From Dryomyza anilis (taxonomy: Eukaryota; Arthropoda; Insecta; Diptera; Dryomyzidae), in the NCBI GenBank assembly GCA_951804985.1, contig OX638130.1:97647700-97711699 (forward strand): a stretch of 64,000 bases of DNA, in the 5' to 3' direction. Under the pieces are notes generated by a model that did not search any database, was not told the DNA's origin, and saw only the letters and a list, made by a program, of their open reading frames with translations. The translations under genes were made by a program, and so were the position numbers. How positions within the stretch are numbered: the first letter of the stretch is position 1; every line of letters begins with the position of its first letter. Shown in pieces: positions 49,140 through 60,258 of this stretch.

Positions 49140-50455
49140 TGCCAAATTACAGCCATTTATTACAGCATAAAATGTGCAGACTTTGACCCTTCTACGACGC
49201 TTAGTTTCCGAGATAAACGCAATTTAAGTGAAAGATGTTACTGCTCTGGTGTCTCTGGGCAGATTTAAAGGATTTATATGCCAAAATTCACAACTTATCT
49301 TAGCACTTATCTTATCTTATCTTTGACCCCTCTACGACGCTTAGTTTCCGAGATAATCGCAATTGAAGTGAAATATGTTACTGCTCTGGTGTCCCTAGAC
49401 CAAAAATCCCGTTCTTGAATTATCGTGAAAACACCAGAAACGTGACACATTTTTCAAAATTCTGACATATGACCTTGAACAACGGATTAAAAAAGACCTT
49501 CTAGAAATACCAAGGACTCCATATTGTCACATCTTAATCGTTAAATGTTGCTGAATCTTATCGTGTAATCGGTTTCTCTGTAAAAAATCCCATTCTTGAA
49601 TTATCGTGAAAACACCAGAAACGTGACACATTTTTCAAAATTCTGAAATTATGTATATTTTTATAATGTTATGCTGACTGAATTCTCGCGCTAAAATTGC
49701 CAAATAACAGCCACATATTTCAGCATAAAATGTGCAGACTTTGAGTCCTCTACGACGCTTAGTTTGCGAGATAAACGCAATTTAAGTGAAAAATGTTACT
49801 GCTCTGGTGTCTCTGGACCGATTTAAAAGATGTGTATGCCAAATGTGCATAAAATGTGCAGACTATGACCCCTCTACGACGCTTAGTTTCCGAGATAAAA
49901 GTAATTGAAATGAAAGATGTTACTGCGTGAAATGTGCGGACTTTGACACCTCTACGAGGCTTAGTTTACGAGATAAACATAATTGAAGTGAAAGATGTTA
50001 CTGCTCTGGTGTCCCTGGACCGATTTAAAATATTTGTATGCTAAATTACAGCCACTTCTTTTAGCATAAAATGTGCAGACTTTGATCCCTCTACGACGCC
50101 TAGTTCCCGAGATAAACGCAATTGTAGTTAAAGATGTTGCATAAAATGTGAGGACTTTGACACCTCTACGAGGCTTAGTTTCCGAGATAAACGCAATTGA
50201 GGTGAAAGATGTTGCTACTCTGGTGTCCCTGGACCTTTTTAAAAGATTTATATGCTAAATTACAGCCACTTATTTCAGCATAAAATGTGCAGACTTTGAC
50301 CCCTCTACGATGCTTAGTTTACGAGATAAACGCAATTGAGGTGAAAGATGTTGCTGCTCTAGTGTCCCTGGACCGATTTAAAAGATTTATAGGCCAAATT
50401 ACAGCCAATGATTTCAGCATAAAATGTGTAGACTTTGACCCTTCTACGGCGCTTA
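49140..50455 (+). repeat. Satellite-like array, unit about 130-140 bp
   Basis: About nine full or partial units share GCCAAATTACAGCCA, AGCATAAAATGTGCAGACTT, CTCTACGACGCTTAG, CGAGATAAACGCAATTGAAG and GTTACTGCTCTGGTGTC. A second motif (CTTGAATTATCGTGAAAACA, CCAGAAACGTGACACATTTT) appears twice, 181 bp apart, near 49412 and 49593. The array is cut by the element at 50456 and a decayed part resumes at 51538. Confidence 0.9.
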
Positions 50456-51535
50456 CACGGTTAGAAAAGATTTGTTTGAATATGTTTGAATGTAATTAAA
50501 AAGTAATACGAAATTACCATACGTGTATTAGGAATGATGTGTAATTAAATAATAATCGAAATTGAATTTATTTTTGTTCACGTATAAACATTATCATATT
50601 GTCCAGCAGAATCTGTCAAATTTACCATAAATATGTTACAATACCAACACCATAGTATGTTACACAATTACAATTACCATAAATATGTTTCAATAAACTA
50701 TTTCTTGGCAATTTACTTTGTTAAAACTATGTTTCGAAACACAGAAAATGCTAATCAAATCTAAATACAATGTATGTTCACAACGCTTGTCTTAATTTGA
50801 TAACTTATCGACTGACGAAGTTGGCAACGTTGTGCAGCATTTTCTATCTACGCCATCTTTTGCCATCGTTTGAACATATTGATGTTTAAAAACAAAAAAA
50901 AAAGAAATTGAATTTAAATAAGTGTATTCTAGCAACATTCTTCTTGTATATAAAGTTGACACTCGTTGAGCAGAATTTTCTACCTACGTCTCTTTTGTAG
51001 TCGTTTGAAGTATGTATATGGTCATTTTAAACATACTGATGTTTAAAAACAGACAAAAAATGAATTCTTGTATATAAAGTTGACACTCGTTGATCGGCAT
51101 TTTCTGCGTACGTATTTTTTATAGTTCGTTGAGAAAGCGTGTTCGCGTTGGTAATAATTTAGTTATTTGTAAACATACTAATTTTTGAACTGAAACAACT
51201 GATATGTTTTACTGGAAACATATTTATATTCAGGTCGTTCAAAATAATGTTTTAATTTGAACATATTTATGTTTCGGTTCAAATATTTATTTTGTTTGGA
51301 TGTAGTAATTATTATGTTTCCATTAGAACATACACCATTTTAAGGGGCAACATTAAAATGTTTCCGTGATATTATAATGTAAGTCAGAGCTCATTACAAC
51401 ACTGTTCAAGCCTCAATACAACCCTGTTTACAAATGATTTATCAGTCAATTATATATTATGTTTACATAAAATTCCAAACATACATGTTAATGCCTGCAA
51501 AACTATGTTTGGGAGAGCCCTTTTTTTGCAGCGTG
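50456..51535. mobile_element. TA-flanked non-autonomous element inserted in the satellite
   Basis: The satellite unit is interrupted after GGCGCTTA (50455) and resumes with TAGTAAAAGCAATTGAAG (51536). The inserted 1.08 kb begins CACGGTTAGAAAAG and, read from the other end, begins CACGCTGCAAAAAAAG, so the short termini are imperfectly inverted. TA is present on both sides, consistent with a TA target duplication. Inside are two close copies and one diverged copy of a block with CTTGTATATAAAGTTGACAC and ATACTGATGTTTAAAAACAG. There is no transposase-like frame, so it would depend on another element for movement. Confidence 0.75.
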
Positions 51536-52629
51536 TAGTAAAAGCAATTGAAGTGAAAGATTTGTCAAATAACAGCGAATTTCTTTTTGACTGAATGGAC
51601 GGCATTTAAATTGTACCCCTCTACCGATTGATATACTAAATGAATGTGAGGAATGGGTAATAATTGTAGCCCATCTAACATGATAATGCAATTAGTACAG
51701 GATGTTTAACGCTTTTTTCTTATATCATGCATTGTGATTGACATGTTGTTATGGTTATTGTAAGCAAAACATTAAAAATTCATTGACTTACTAAAATAGA
51801 CTTATTTTAATCGGCAACAAGTAAACATTAAAAGAATCTCTGCAAATTTTAGCTTGGAATGGATTCGTATATATATTTTGAAAATGTAAGTTAAATCTTA
51901 AAATTTTGATCGAAAGTGAATTTTAGAACATGTCTGACAATATTCAAGGAATGTGATATTCTTGTTGCAAGACCTACTATGTATGTAAGTGTTAAATTAA
52001 TATCAATTCGGTTTTTGGTTTTTGAATTGAATTAAATTAAATTGTTTTCCTATTTCTTTAATTATTTTTTAATGATTTTTATTGTATTTTGTGTAGCTTT
52101 TATAGACCATGTAATATTATGTTATTGATTGTTCATGTTATTTAAATTTCACTGAAAAAAATATTTACATAATTGAAGTAAAATGGCTCCATAGAAAATT
52201 ATTCTCTCTCGTAAACACAAGTTTCTTATATTTAATAAAATAATCGTTGATTTGAAGAAAATTTTTTTAAATTTTTTCGAAAGGCTCTTAGTGCCACCTC
52301 GTAGTACAGAGTTTAGTATTAATGCGACTATTGTCTTTAATTGTTAACCAACATTGGTATTAAAAACTACACCCATAAAAATGTATTATAATAAATAAAT
52401 TGAACTATTGTTAGTTTTCTTATAATATGGATTTTAAATTTGAAATAACGGTAATGAAAAAATGACGAAATGTTCCTTACTTTAAAGATAAATGTTCCTC
52501 ATAATAAATATACTTGACGTTACTTCAGTTATTTTTTTCTTAAATTAAATGTTTCTCAACCGACAAACGATATCTAAAAATACACTTCTAGTCAACTTTT
52601 AAAAATTAATGTCGTCAGAAAAGTGAACA

Positions 52630-54191
52630 AAAAGTCCGTGAAGATAAATACGTATTTAACTAGCAGAAACTCAAACCAAATTTTTTAACAGAGCATTTAC
52701 AGATCGTTTACAGAGGCTGGTCAATGGGAATAATTCATCAATCGGTGCATCTAAATGGCCACGGTCCAGTCGGGGATGATTGTGTACTAACCGAACCTAA
52801 TACATTGCATAGATAATGGATAGGGCTTTCCAAAAATATATACCAAAAGTTTGGATCGATCTTCCTAACATTTATAATTATTTGTTGAAAATGAGTCATA
52901 TTTGGTAGAAAAAGTGGTCATGATATAGTGGTCCCTGTACAGGTGGGGATGTCTGTGTAATAACTGAACATAATATATTGGATAGATAATGGATAGGGCT
53001 TTCCAAAAATATATACCAATAGTTTAGATCGATCTTCCTAACATTTTTAATTTTTTTTTGAAAATGGGTCATATTTTGTAAAAAAACAGGTCATGATGAA
53101 GTGGTCCCTGTCCAGGTGTGAATGTCTGTGTACTAACCGAACCTAATACGTTGGATAGCTAATGAATAGAGCTTTCCAGAAATATATACCAATAGTTTAG
53201 ATCGATCTTTCTAACATTATTAATTTTTTTTTGAAAATGAGTCTTATTTGGTAGAAAAAGTGGTCATCATGGTCATTTTCAAAAAATAATTAAAAATGTT
53301 AGAAAGATCGATCCAAATTATTGGTATATATTTTTGGAAAGCTCTATTCATTAGCTATCCAACGTATTAGCTTCGGTTAGTACACAGTCATTCGCACCTG
53401 GACAGGGACCACTTCATCATGACCACTTTTTCTACCAAGTAAGACCCATTTTCAAAAAAAAATTTTAAATGTTATGAAAATCGATTCAAACTATTGGTAT
53501 ATATTTTTGGAAAGCTCTATCCATTGACTGTCCAACGTATTAGGTTCGGTTAGTACACAATCATCCCCACCTGGACAGTGGCCACTTTATCATGACCACT
53601 TTTTCTACCAAATAAGACCGATTTTCAAAAAAAAATTAAATATGTTATTTAAAAAAAAAAAATAAAAATGTTACAGAGATCGATCCAAACTATTGGTATA
53701 TATTTTTGGAAAGCTCTATCCATTATCTATTCAATGTATTAGGTTCGGTTAGTACACAGACATCCCCACCTGGACAGGGACCACTTCATCATGACCTGTT
53801 ATTCTACAAAATATGACCCATTTAAAAAAAAAATTAAAAATGGTAGGAAGATCGATCCAAACTATTGGTATATATTTTTGGAAAGCTCTATCCATTACCT
53901 ATCCACCACTTTTTCTACCAAATATACCTCCTTTTCAAAAAAATATTAAAAATGTTAGGAAGATCGATCCAAACTTTTGGTATATATTTTTGGAAAGCCC
54001 TATCCATTATCTATCCAATGTATTAGGTTCGGTTAGTATACAATGATCCCCGACTGGACCGTGGCTATTTAGATGCACCGATTGATGAATTATTCCCATT
54101 GACCCGCCTCTGTAAACGGTCTGTAAATGCTCAGTTAAAAATTTTGGTTTGAGTCTCTGCTAGTTAAATACGTATTTATCTTTACGGACTT
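52630..54191. mobile_element. Foldback element, 1.56 kb, with repeated arms
   Basis: The two halves are inverted copies: AGATAAATACGTATTTAACT-AGCAG at 52641 recurs inverted near 54160-54184, followed inwards by GGTCAATGGGAATAATTCAT and CGGTGCATCTAAAT in both arms. Each arm then carries several tandem units of about 150-180 bp (ACCGAACCTAATAC, AGGGCTTTCCAAAAATATAT, GATCGATCTTCCTAACAT). The left and right flanks share GTGAACA (52623-52629 and 54192-54198), a candidate 7-bp target duplication. The architecture resembles foldback-type DNA elements. No coding region. Confidence 0.85.
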
Positions 54192-54818
54192 GTGAACACA
54201 AAGGTATCTGAATGTCCGCCTTTATGTTTAAGTCAACCAATAAAAACATGTTTATTAAATTAAATGAAATAATTTATATTTGGTAACGATATATGAATTA
54301 TAACTTTTAAATTTCGGAATCTCAAAAATAGATATTGTGATAAACTCAAACGAAATTATTTCGCTGTTAGTCAGAGTTGCTAATAGTCAGAGTTGCCGTT
54401 TCTGCTATTAAAGTGGAAAGTTGCGGCATTTTTATAGCAATGAGACTGTGAGATGACTTTTCAAAAATTACCCTTTATGGCGACTTTTTACAATTTGGGA
54501 CGACTTTCAAGACTTTTCATTTATTTATATTATTTCAGAAAAATTTAAAGTGAGTGTCACCAGAAGGCTTCCTTTAATTGGATAAAAGTGGGTAATTTTT
54601 TATGTAATTGGGTAATATCTTAAATGCAGGGTTTGGTAGTTTCCAATGGGCTCAAATTTACCCTATATTCCCGCTAAATGCGTCACTGGTGTTTAGTGTG
54701 GTTGATGAGCGAAATTGAAATTTGCTGAATAGCGTTTGACGTTTCAAAGGTAAACAAAGTTCCAAACAAAAGAAGAAATCTGAAGAATGTTTATTAAAAT
54801 TCGCTAAACAAAACAAAA

Positions 54819-55247
54819 ATGAAGAAATCTACGCAGATTCAGTTTAAAAATATTCAATCGTATTGTTGCACTTGCCTTGCGAAACATGCAAAAACCAAAA
54901 AGTACAACATACACCAGACACAGGAAATGTGTAAATTGATGTTAACTATTACATCGTGGGAATTGCAGCCAAATGATGACTATCCAAAGTATCTGTGTCA
55001 GCAATGTTTTGATAAATTGCAAACACTAGACGACTTTCGTAATATGTGTCTGCAGTCGATGCAGGTATTGGACAAAGTACTGCAGCAGGCTGCAGGTGAC
55101 AATGCTGCAAACAGCTCTAAATCAACAAGAGCTTCAAGGCGCAACAAGGTTCTTGACGATGGAGTGGACCTTGACGAAGCACATGATGCATTTTTGCCTG
55201 AAGTGGAGTTCAAACCTACTACGGAAAATGACGATGATAAGTCTTTG
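54819..55247 (+). CDS. ZAD/C2H2 zinc-finger protein A, exon 1 (ZAD domain, residues 1-143)
   Basis: The start ATG lies in ACAAA-ATG-A, a typical fly context. A zinc-finger-associated domain (ZAD, an arthropod dimerisation module) is clear: CC-T-CL near the start gives Cys16 and Cys19, and YPKYLCQQCFDKLQTLDDF gives Cys60 and Cys63, the four zinc ligands, followed by the helix DDFRNMCLQSMQVLDKVL. A basic stretch (RASRRNK, near 110) and an acidic linker follow. The exon ends in phase 0 (TTG|GTAATG at 55247/55248). If the intron were retained, the frame would stop 8 codons later. I recognise the family but not the orthologue. Confidence 0.92.
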
Positions 55248-55544
55248 GTAATGGAAATGAAACAATTTATATAACGCAATGTACTTAAATACATAATAGA
55301 TTTAATATGTTGCAATTTTTGTATATAAATCGATGCTAATTACGTTATTCCTAATTCTTTATTCAATGATATTTCTGAAGCTGGGAGTGTAATAAAAAAT
55401 TAATTAAGGTTTTGATTTCGTTTTTCGAAAGAAAGAAATCGGCAGAAATTTAGAAATAAAGAAAACCAACAGAATATAATCTGTAAACTATAAACTGTGG
55501 GCGCAATACTTTAAATGTTAATACAAATTTCTTATTTATTACAG

Positions 55545-56843
55545 GTTACCATATTGTTGACATCTGATGATATCAACGAGTACAAAAACGAACAATTAGA
55601 GGACAATTTTGAATTAGAAAATGATGAACTTTGTTCGCCAGAGCAATTGGAAACTAAAAAAATATTTGAATACAAAAACTGCAGTGAGATTACAAATGAA
55701 CACCCTGAAAATGATGCTGAGCCTGCTACTGCGGACGATGAATTGCTTGAAAATGAAACGGAATGCGAAGAAAACAATTTGGATTTTAGTTCAGAAAATG
55801 AAACAGAGCAACAGAATAAGGCAGAGTTAAGAAAAGATCCAAATTTTAATATCGATGCTGCTGCAACCGCTCACAAGTCGAAGCTTATTAAAAAAAAAAA
55901 AACTAAAACTAATAAAATACTAAAAACTCCCATAAAACCTAAAGTATTTTATCCATGCGAACTCTGTAAACGTCGGTGTATAAGTGAGGAGAATCTGGAG
56001 GCGCATTTGCGTGTACATCGGGGTCTAAAGGCCTACCAGTGCAAAGAGTGCGACAAGGCGTACCACAAAGCTGCCCATTTAAAGGTGCACGTACGCGACA
56101 AACATCAGGATTACGATGCGGATATCACCTGCTCCTTTGAGGGTTGCGGCAAACAATTTCGACGTGACAGCAGCTATCGTGTACACTGTCGCATTAAGCA
56201 TTCGGCCACAAAACCGCCAGATAAAAAATACATTTGTGAGGATTGTGGACGAACATTCAAAAATATCACCATGCTAAAGGAGCATCGTTTCAAACACATA
56301 CCGGAGGAAGAGTATCCGTATCAATGTGAACAGTGTGGCAAACGTTATACGACGCAGCGAACCTACAAGGAGCATCTGATGCGTCATGCGGGCATTAAGA
56401 ATTTTGTTTGTCCCTACTGTGGCATGAAGAAGACAACTCGCAATGAGTTGCGCACGCATATTAACTACCACACCAAGGAAAAGCAATGGCACTGCAAGCT
56501 ATGTCCGAGTGTTTTCAATAGTTCGACGAATTTGGGTCTGCACGATCGCATAGTACACAAAGGTATACGTCCGTATGCCTGTCGTTATTGTGAGCAAAGT
56601 TTTGGCAAAGCCGAAACATTGAAGCATCATGAGATGCGTCACACGGGGGAGAAGCCGCATGCGTGTCATTTGTGTGGCAAACGTTTTATACAGGTGGTTG
56701 CATTGCGTGCGCACCTGAAGACACACAATAAATCGACGGACGATGAAAAATTAAAGCCGAAGCAACAGATTAACAGTGCGCCGGAGGAGGAGGAGGAAGA
56801 GATTGCATGTCTGTCGATCATAAAAAGCATAAATGGAGAATAA
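55545..56843 (+). CDS. ZAD/C2H2 zinc-finger protein A, exon 2 (acidic linker and nine fingers)
   Basis: The acceptor TTATTTATTACAG ends at 55544, phase 0, joining ...DKSL to VTILLTSDDINEY. The 297-bp intron between is AT-rich. A Glu/Asn/Asp-rich segment and a Lys-rich stretch precede nine C2H2 fingers, from CELCKRRC to CHLCGKRF...HLKTH. The third has a C-X4-C spacing (CSFEGC). One classical TGEKPH linker occurs before the last finger. The spliced protein is 575 residues with a Glu-rich C-terminus. Domain order ZAD-linker-fingers is that of the large insect family of ZAD transcription factors. It is probably nuclear and DNA-binding; its targets are unknown. Confidence 0.93.
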   Translation, partial: VTILLTSDDINEYKNEQLEDNFELENDELCSPEQLETKKIFEYKNCSEITNEHPENDAEPATADDELLENETECEENNLDFSSENETEQQNKAELRKDPNFNIDAAATAHKSKLIKKKKTKTNKILKTPIKPKVFYPCELCKRRCISEENLEAHLRVHRGLKAYQCKECDKAYHKAAHLKVHVRDKHQDYDADITCSFEGCGKQFRRDSSYRVHCRIKHSATKPPDKKYICEDCGRTFKNITMLKEHRFKHIPEEEYPYQCEQCGKRYTTQRTYKEHLMRHAGIKNFVCPYCGMKKTTRNELRTHINYHTKEKQWHCKLCPSVFNSSTNLGLHDRIVHKGIRPYACRYCEQSFGKAETLKHHEMRHTGEKPHACHLCGKRFIQVVALRAHLKTHNKSTDDEKLKPKQQINSAPEEEEEEIACLSIIKSINGE

Positions 56844-56847
56844 ATTC

Positions 56848-56853
56848 AATAAA
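56848..56853 (+). terminator. Candidate poly(A) signal of ZAD gene A
   Basis: AATAAA five bases after the stop codon; a second copy lies at 56927-56932. The second is at a more usual distance. Neither is proven. Confidence 0.35.
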
Positions 56854-58543
56854 TGCTAAAACATACTTTTTAAATATGTGTTAATTTAAGTATATGTGTA
56901 TAAGTTTAAATATATATTAACTTTAAAATAAAATCTATAAATTACATATAAATTAAATGTGCAAAATCGTAGTCTGTTTTTCTTATCATTCCACGGCCTC
57001 TAGAAGGGGCAGAGAGTGGTGATAATAAGATCGCCCGCCCAACGTTTAATGTTTTTAAAATTACATAAATAGATCAAGGTAACGTGGTAGTCTTAAAAAT
57101 CAAATCGAAAATTTAAATTAGGACTGTGGGAACCAGGAACATTTTATAAAATTCAAAAAACAAAATAAGGTAGTATATTTCATAAATTCATTTTTATTTA
57201 AAAACGTGGCAAGAGAGAAAAAAAACTTAAAATTGCTATATAAGGCGACGGAAATTCATATTAGGATTGTGGGAACCAAGAACGTTTTATAAATTTCAAA
57301 TACCAAAATAAGGTAGTATATTTTGCAATAGCTATATAATGAAAAATAATAAAAAAAAATTACTTACCATCCAAAATTTTATAATTTTCCTTAAGTTTTT
57401 GTTTCTTTTTTTTTAATTGTAAAAATTATCTATTTGTAATCACTTACATTTCATCTAAGTGCACTGATTTTTAAGGTCACCTATTTTAATATTTTTTTTT
57501 ATTAGGAAATCTTTTTTTTTTATTTCGCATCGGCCGGTACAATTAACTTTGATTACAAACACACCACAATGTGTTTTTTAATATTTAAATAAACTAACGG
57601 TTTTAAAATCTACGCAGAAAATCATTTTATAGTTGGAAGAAAAAAATGTCCCGTTACTTTTATTCTATTCTTTCGATTTCACTTGTTGCGTCACAATGCA
57701 ACATTTTTATTGCACACCAGGTTGCACAAAAGACTCGCAAACTTTATATTTATAAAACTGTTAACATTACATCCAATTAGAATTTATTAACGAACAATAT
57801 TAATTTTTATTAAAACTCGCGTTATTTAAATGTACGCACGGTTGTTTAATGAATTGCCAACGGGCCAGTGTTGTTAAAGCACACATTAGTATTTATTATT
57901 GAAATTGATACTTTTTGATAAAAGGTACTATTTTTTACTTTTTCATTCGTTGTTTTATTAAGTATATAAAAATAAATATTATAGAACATATATAATATAT
58001 AAATTAAAAAATATACTAAATTTGACAGTGATCTGAGAAAAATAAATGAAAAAAATTTAAAAAATAAATGTTACTGATATAACTCCTCACTTTAAAACAT
58101 AAATGTTACTGGAATAACTCATATCTTTATATATATTATAATATTTTTTATTATATCCATATTGCTTAATATTAATCAGTTTTTTTCGAGCAATATTTTT
58201 GGTTCTAATTTGTTTAGACAAAAATAAAGGGGGTGCAATTTTTTTTTATATTTATTATTTCACTTCGGCCGGCAGGCTAATCATCAGACTATTTATCTTA
58301 ATTAATTCACCCAAACTATTGATCGAAATACAATTCATCGTATGCACAATTTATCGTAAACACAATTCGTCGTGAGCTCAATCGTATGTATATTTTAACG
58401 TACAAAAATTCATCGGCAATTTTATCATATCACAATTAAAAAGATCACATTTCACCGTATCACAATTAATCGCATAATTCTTCGTATTACATTTATTGAA
58501 AAATAATTCATTATATCATAGTTCTTCGTAAAGCCCAATTTAC

Positions 58544-58670
58544 ATTGTATCTTCTGTGAGTCTCAATGTATCTCCTAGGGTTGCATTTTTAAAAATGTTC
58601 ATATAAAAATAATAGTTTTTTGAACAAATACAACCCTAGAAGATATAGAGAGACTCACAGAAGATACAAT
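58544..58670. repeat. Inverted repeat, arms of about 45 bp
   Basis: The left arm ATTGTATCTTCTGTGAGTCT-C...CTAGGGTTG (from 58544) is repeated inverted up to 58670 with a few mismatches. The spacer is about 35 bp of AT-rich sequence. It directly adjoins the 65-bp tandem repeat and may be one end of the same unit. Confidence 0.85.
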
Positions 58671-58679
58671 CCCAAGATA

Positions 58680-58985
58680 CAAAACAGTCCGTTAACGGAG
58701 CCGTATTCGGAACAGCAATACGGAATACGATTCCGTAAACGTTCCGTTTTCTGGATACGAAAACGGTCCAGTGAACGGATGAAGAGGAACATCGAAACGG
58801 ATTTCGAATCCGTTAAGAGTACGTTTCGACGGTACGTTAACGGACCGTCATACTGGATGAACTACGGAGTGAGTCCGTCGAGAGTACGTTTCGACGGTAC
58901 GTTAACGGACCGTCATACTGGAAGAAATACGGAGTGAATCCGTTGATAATCCGTTTTGACAGTCCGTTAACGTACCGTAAGCCTG
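58680..58985. repeat. G+C-rich tandem repeat with a 65-bp unit
   Basis: AGAGTACGTTTCGACGGTAC and GTTAACGGACCGTCATACTG recur 65 bp apart (58816 and 58881) nearly exactly, with decayed units on both sides. It is rich in CG and in self-complementary CGTTAACG and CCGTTAACGG, and stands out from the AT-rich surroundings. The open frame through it is a repeat artefact. Confidence 0.85.
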
Positions 58986-59798
58986 TATGAAAAACGGAAT
59001 GAATATATTGAAAGCACCGTTTTTATACCATTCAATAGTATACAAAATAACCTTTTGCATATTTTTATTTAACAAGAAACAAACTTATTATGAATAAAAT
59101 TTTACATGAAATATACAAATTTTACTAAACAAAACAAAATAATTGGTATTTATAATGTTGTAAACTACTGAAATTCCACATGGTATTTCCAGCAACGATT
59201 TCTTGTGAATAGAAACCAGAACAATAATTAATGAAAAAAAGATAATCACTTTAACTGGATTGCAGTTGTCATAGGGCTTGAATGCGTCTCTGTGAGTCTG
59301 CAATGTTTAGTGATGGATATTTTATTAGCGAAAAAGCCAACACAGTTTTGCATCGCACATTATCCGCAAACTTTATATCACATTTTCAGAGCTCTTTGAT
59401 TTAGTCCTTCTTGAACTGAAAGTCGTTTAAAACCATCAGAGATTCGCAAAATTTGGGACTGCAAATGTATCTACATTATGCAAAGATGTTTTGAATAAAA
59501 GCGTATTTTATTTATATTAGATTAATAGATCGCAAATGGGTGTGTTTGTAACTCTAACATTGATTGGTTTTGATTGTGGAGTTGCCAACACAAAATTTTA
59601 ACAAATGAAAAAAATGACTGCTGAATTCGGGAAAGCAGTAACGTTGCCAGAATAATTTTTTTTTTGTCTAGAATATCGATTGTTGTTGAAGTAACCACCA
59701 GAAAAAAATATTTTGATAACAAACAGCAGTGTAGAAGATCTCATAAAAATATTTACTATTAGAAAAAAAAAGAACATAGATTAAAAAAATTGAAAGAA

Positions 59799-60182
59799 AT
59801 GAGCAAATTGACGCGAAAAAATTTGCAATTATTTTGTCGTATATGTCTGGAAGCCCTACGACCAAATGCCGAAACAATATACAACGTACATCTAGTCCCA
59901 AGTCTGACCAAACTGCTGATTATTTGCACATCAATGGATGTGAACGAGGACGATGATATCTACCCAAAGAGTTTATGTCAGCTGTGCTACGACAGGCTGC
60001 AGGACTTTCAGAGTTTTCGCAGCATGGCACTGCGCTCCGTAGAGCTCTTGCATGGAATAATCAATGGAGTAGAATGCGATAATGATGACGACGTCGGAAC
60101 TGTCGAGAACGAGGAAAAACGTCGACGTACTTTGGATGATGAACCTGCTCTCAAAATGGAGCACAATGACGATGATCAGCTG
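59799..60182 (+). CDS. ZAD/C2H2 zinc-finger protein B, exon 1 (ZAD domain, residues 1-128)
   Basis: The first in-frame ATG is at 59799 (MSKLTRKNLQLFCRICLEAL). The frame is open a few codons upstream, but with no earlier ATG. ZAD zinc ligands are Cys13, Cys16 (CRIC), Cys60 and Cys63 (CQLC), with the conserved YPKSLCQLCYDRLQDFQSF block and the helix that follows. An acidic and then basic (KRRR) linker follows. The donor CTG|GTAAAT at 60182/60183 is in phase 0, at a position comparable to gene A's first intron, which supports descent from one ancestral gene. Confidence 0.92.
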
Positions 60183-60258
60183 GTAAATTTGTTCCACAAC
60201 AAAAAAAAAAATAAAATTTAGTTTATTTTACAAAAGTGGTGTTTAAATTGTCTTCTAG

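Larger units (their letters stand above)
41560..54818. other. Intergenic or 3' region between br and the first ZAD gene
   Basis: No gene recognised. The first kilobase may be Z4 3' UTR (AATAAA at 42360). Repeats dominate: dispersed repeats (42525-43156), a 16-18-bp array (43145-43605), degenerate repeats with AAATCGAATTCAAA blocks (about 45540-47160), two minisatellites (46282-46435 and 47243-47709), a satellite (49140-50455) with an inserted element (50456-51535), and a foldback element (52630-54191). The rest is simple AT-rich DNA. Confidence 0.75.
56844..59798. other. Intergenic sequence between the two ZAD genes
   Basis: Starts with candidate poly(A) hexamers. It then holds a two-copy block (TTAGGACTGTGGGAACC near 57120 and TTAGGATTGTGGGAACC near 57262), CACAATT-ATCGTAT-like short repeats (58320-58540), a long hairpin (58544-58670) and a G+C-rich 65-bp tandem repeat (58680-58960). 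No gene is recognised. Confidence 0.7.

Noticed and set aside
41560..54818. A fifth Broad finger exon downstream of Z4
   Set aside because: No C-X2-C...H-X4-H coding block with a phase-compatible acceptor was seen by eye in this repeat-rich stretch.
54998..55315. Antisense open frame over ZAD gene A exon 1
   Set aside because: Shadow of the coding strand, which has clear ZAD motifs.
58620..58937. 105-codon open frame in the 65-bp repeat
   Set aside because: The repeat is tandem and G+C-rich, so it lacks stops; the translation is only a repeated basic peptide.
59790..59798. Earlier start for ZAD gene B at 59790
   Set aside because: The codon there is TTG; the first in-frame ATG is at 59799, and the ZAD domain starts normally after it.
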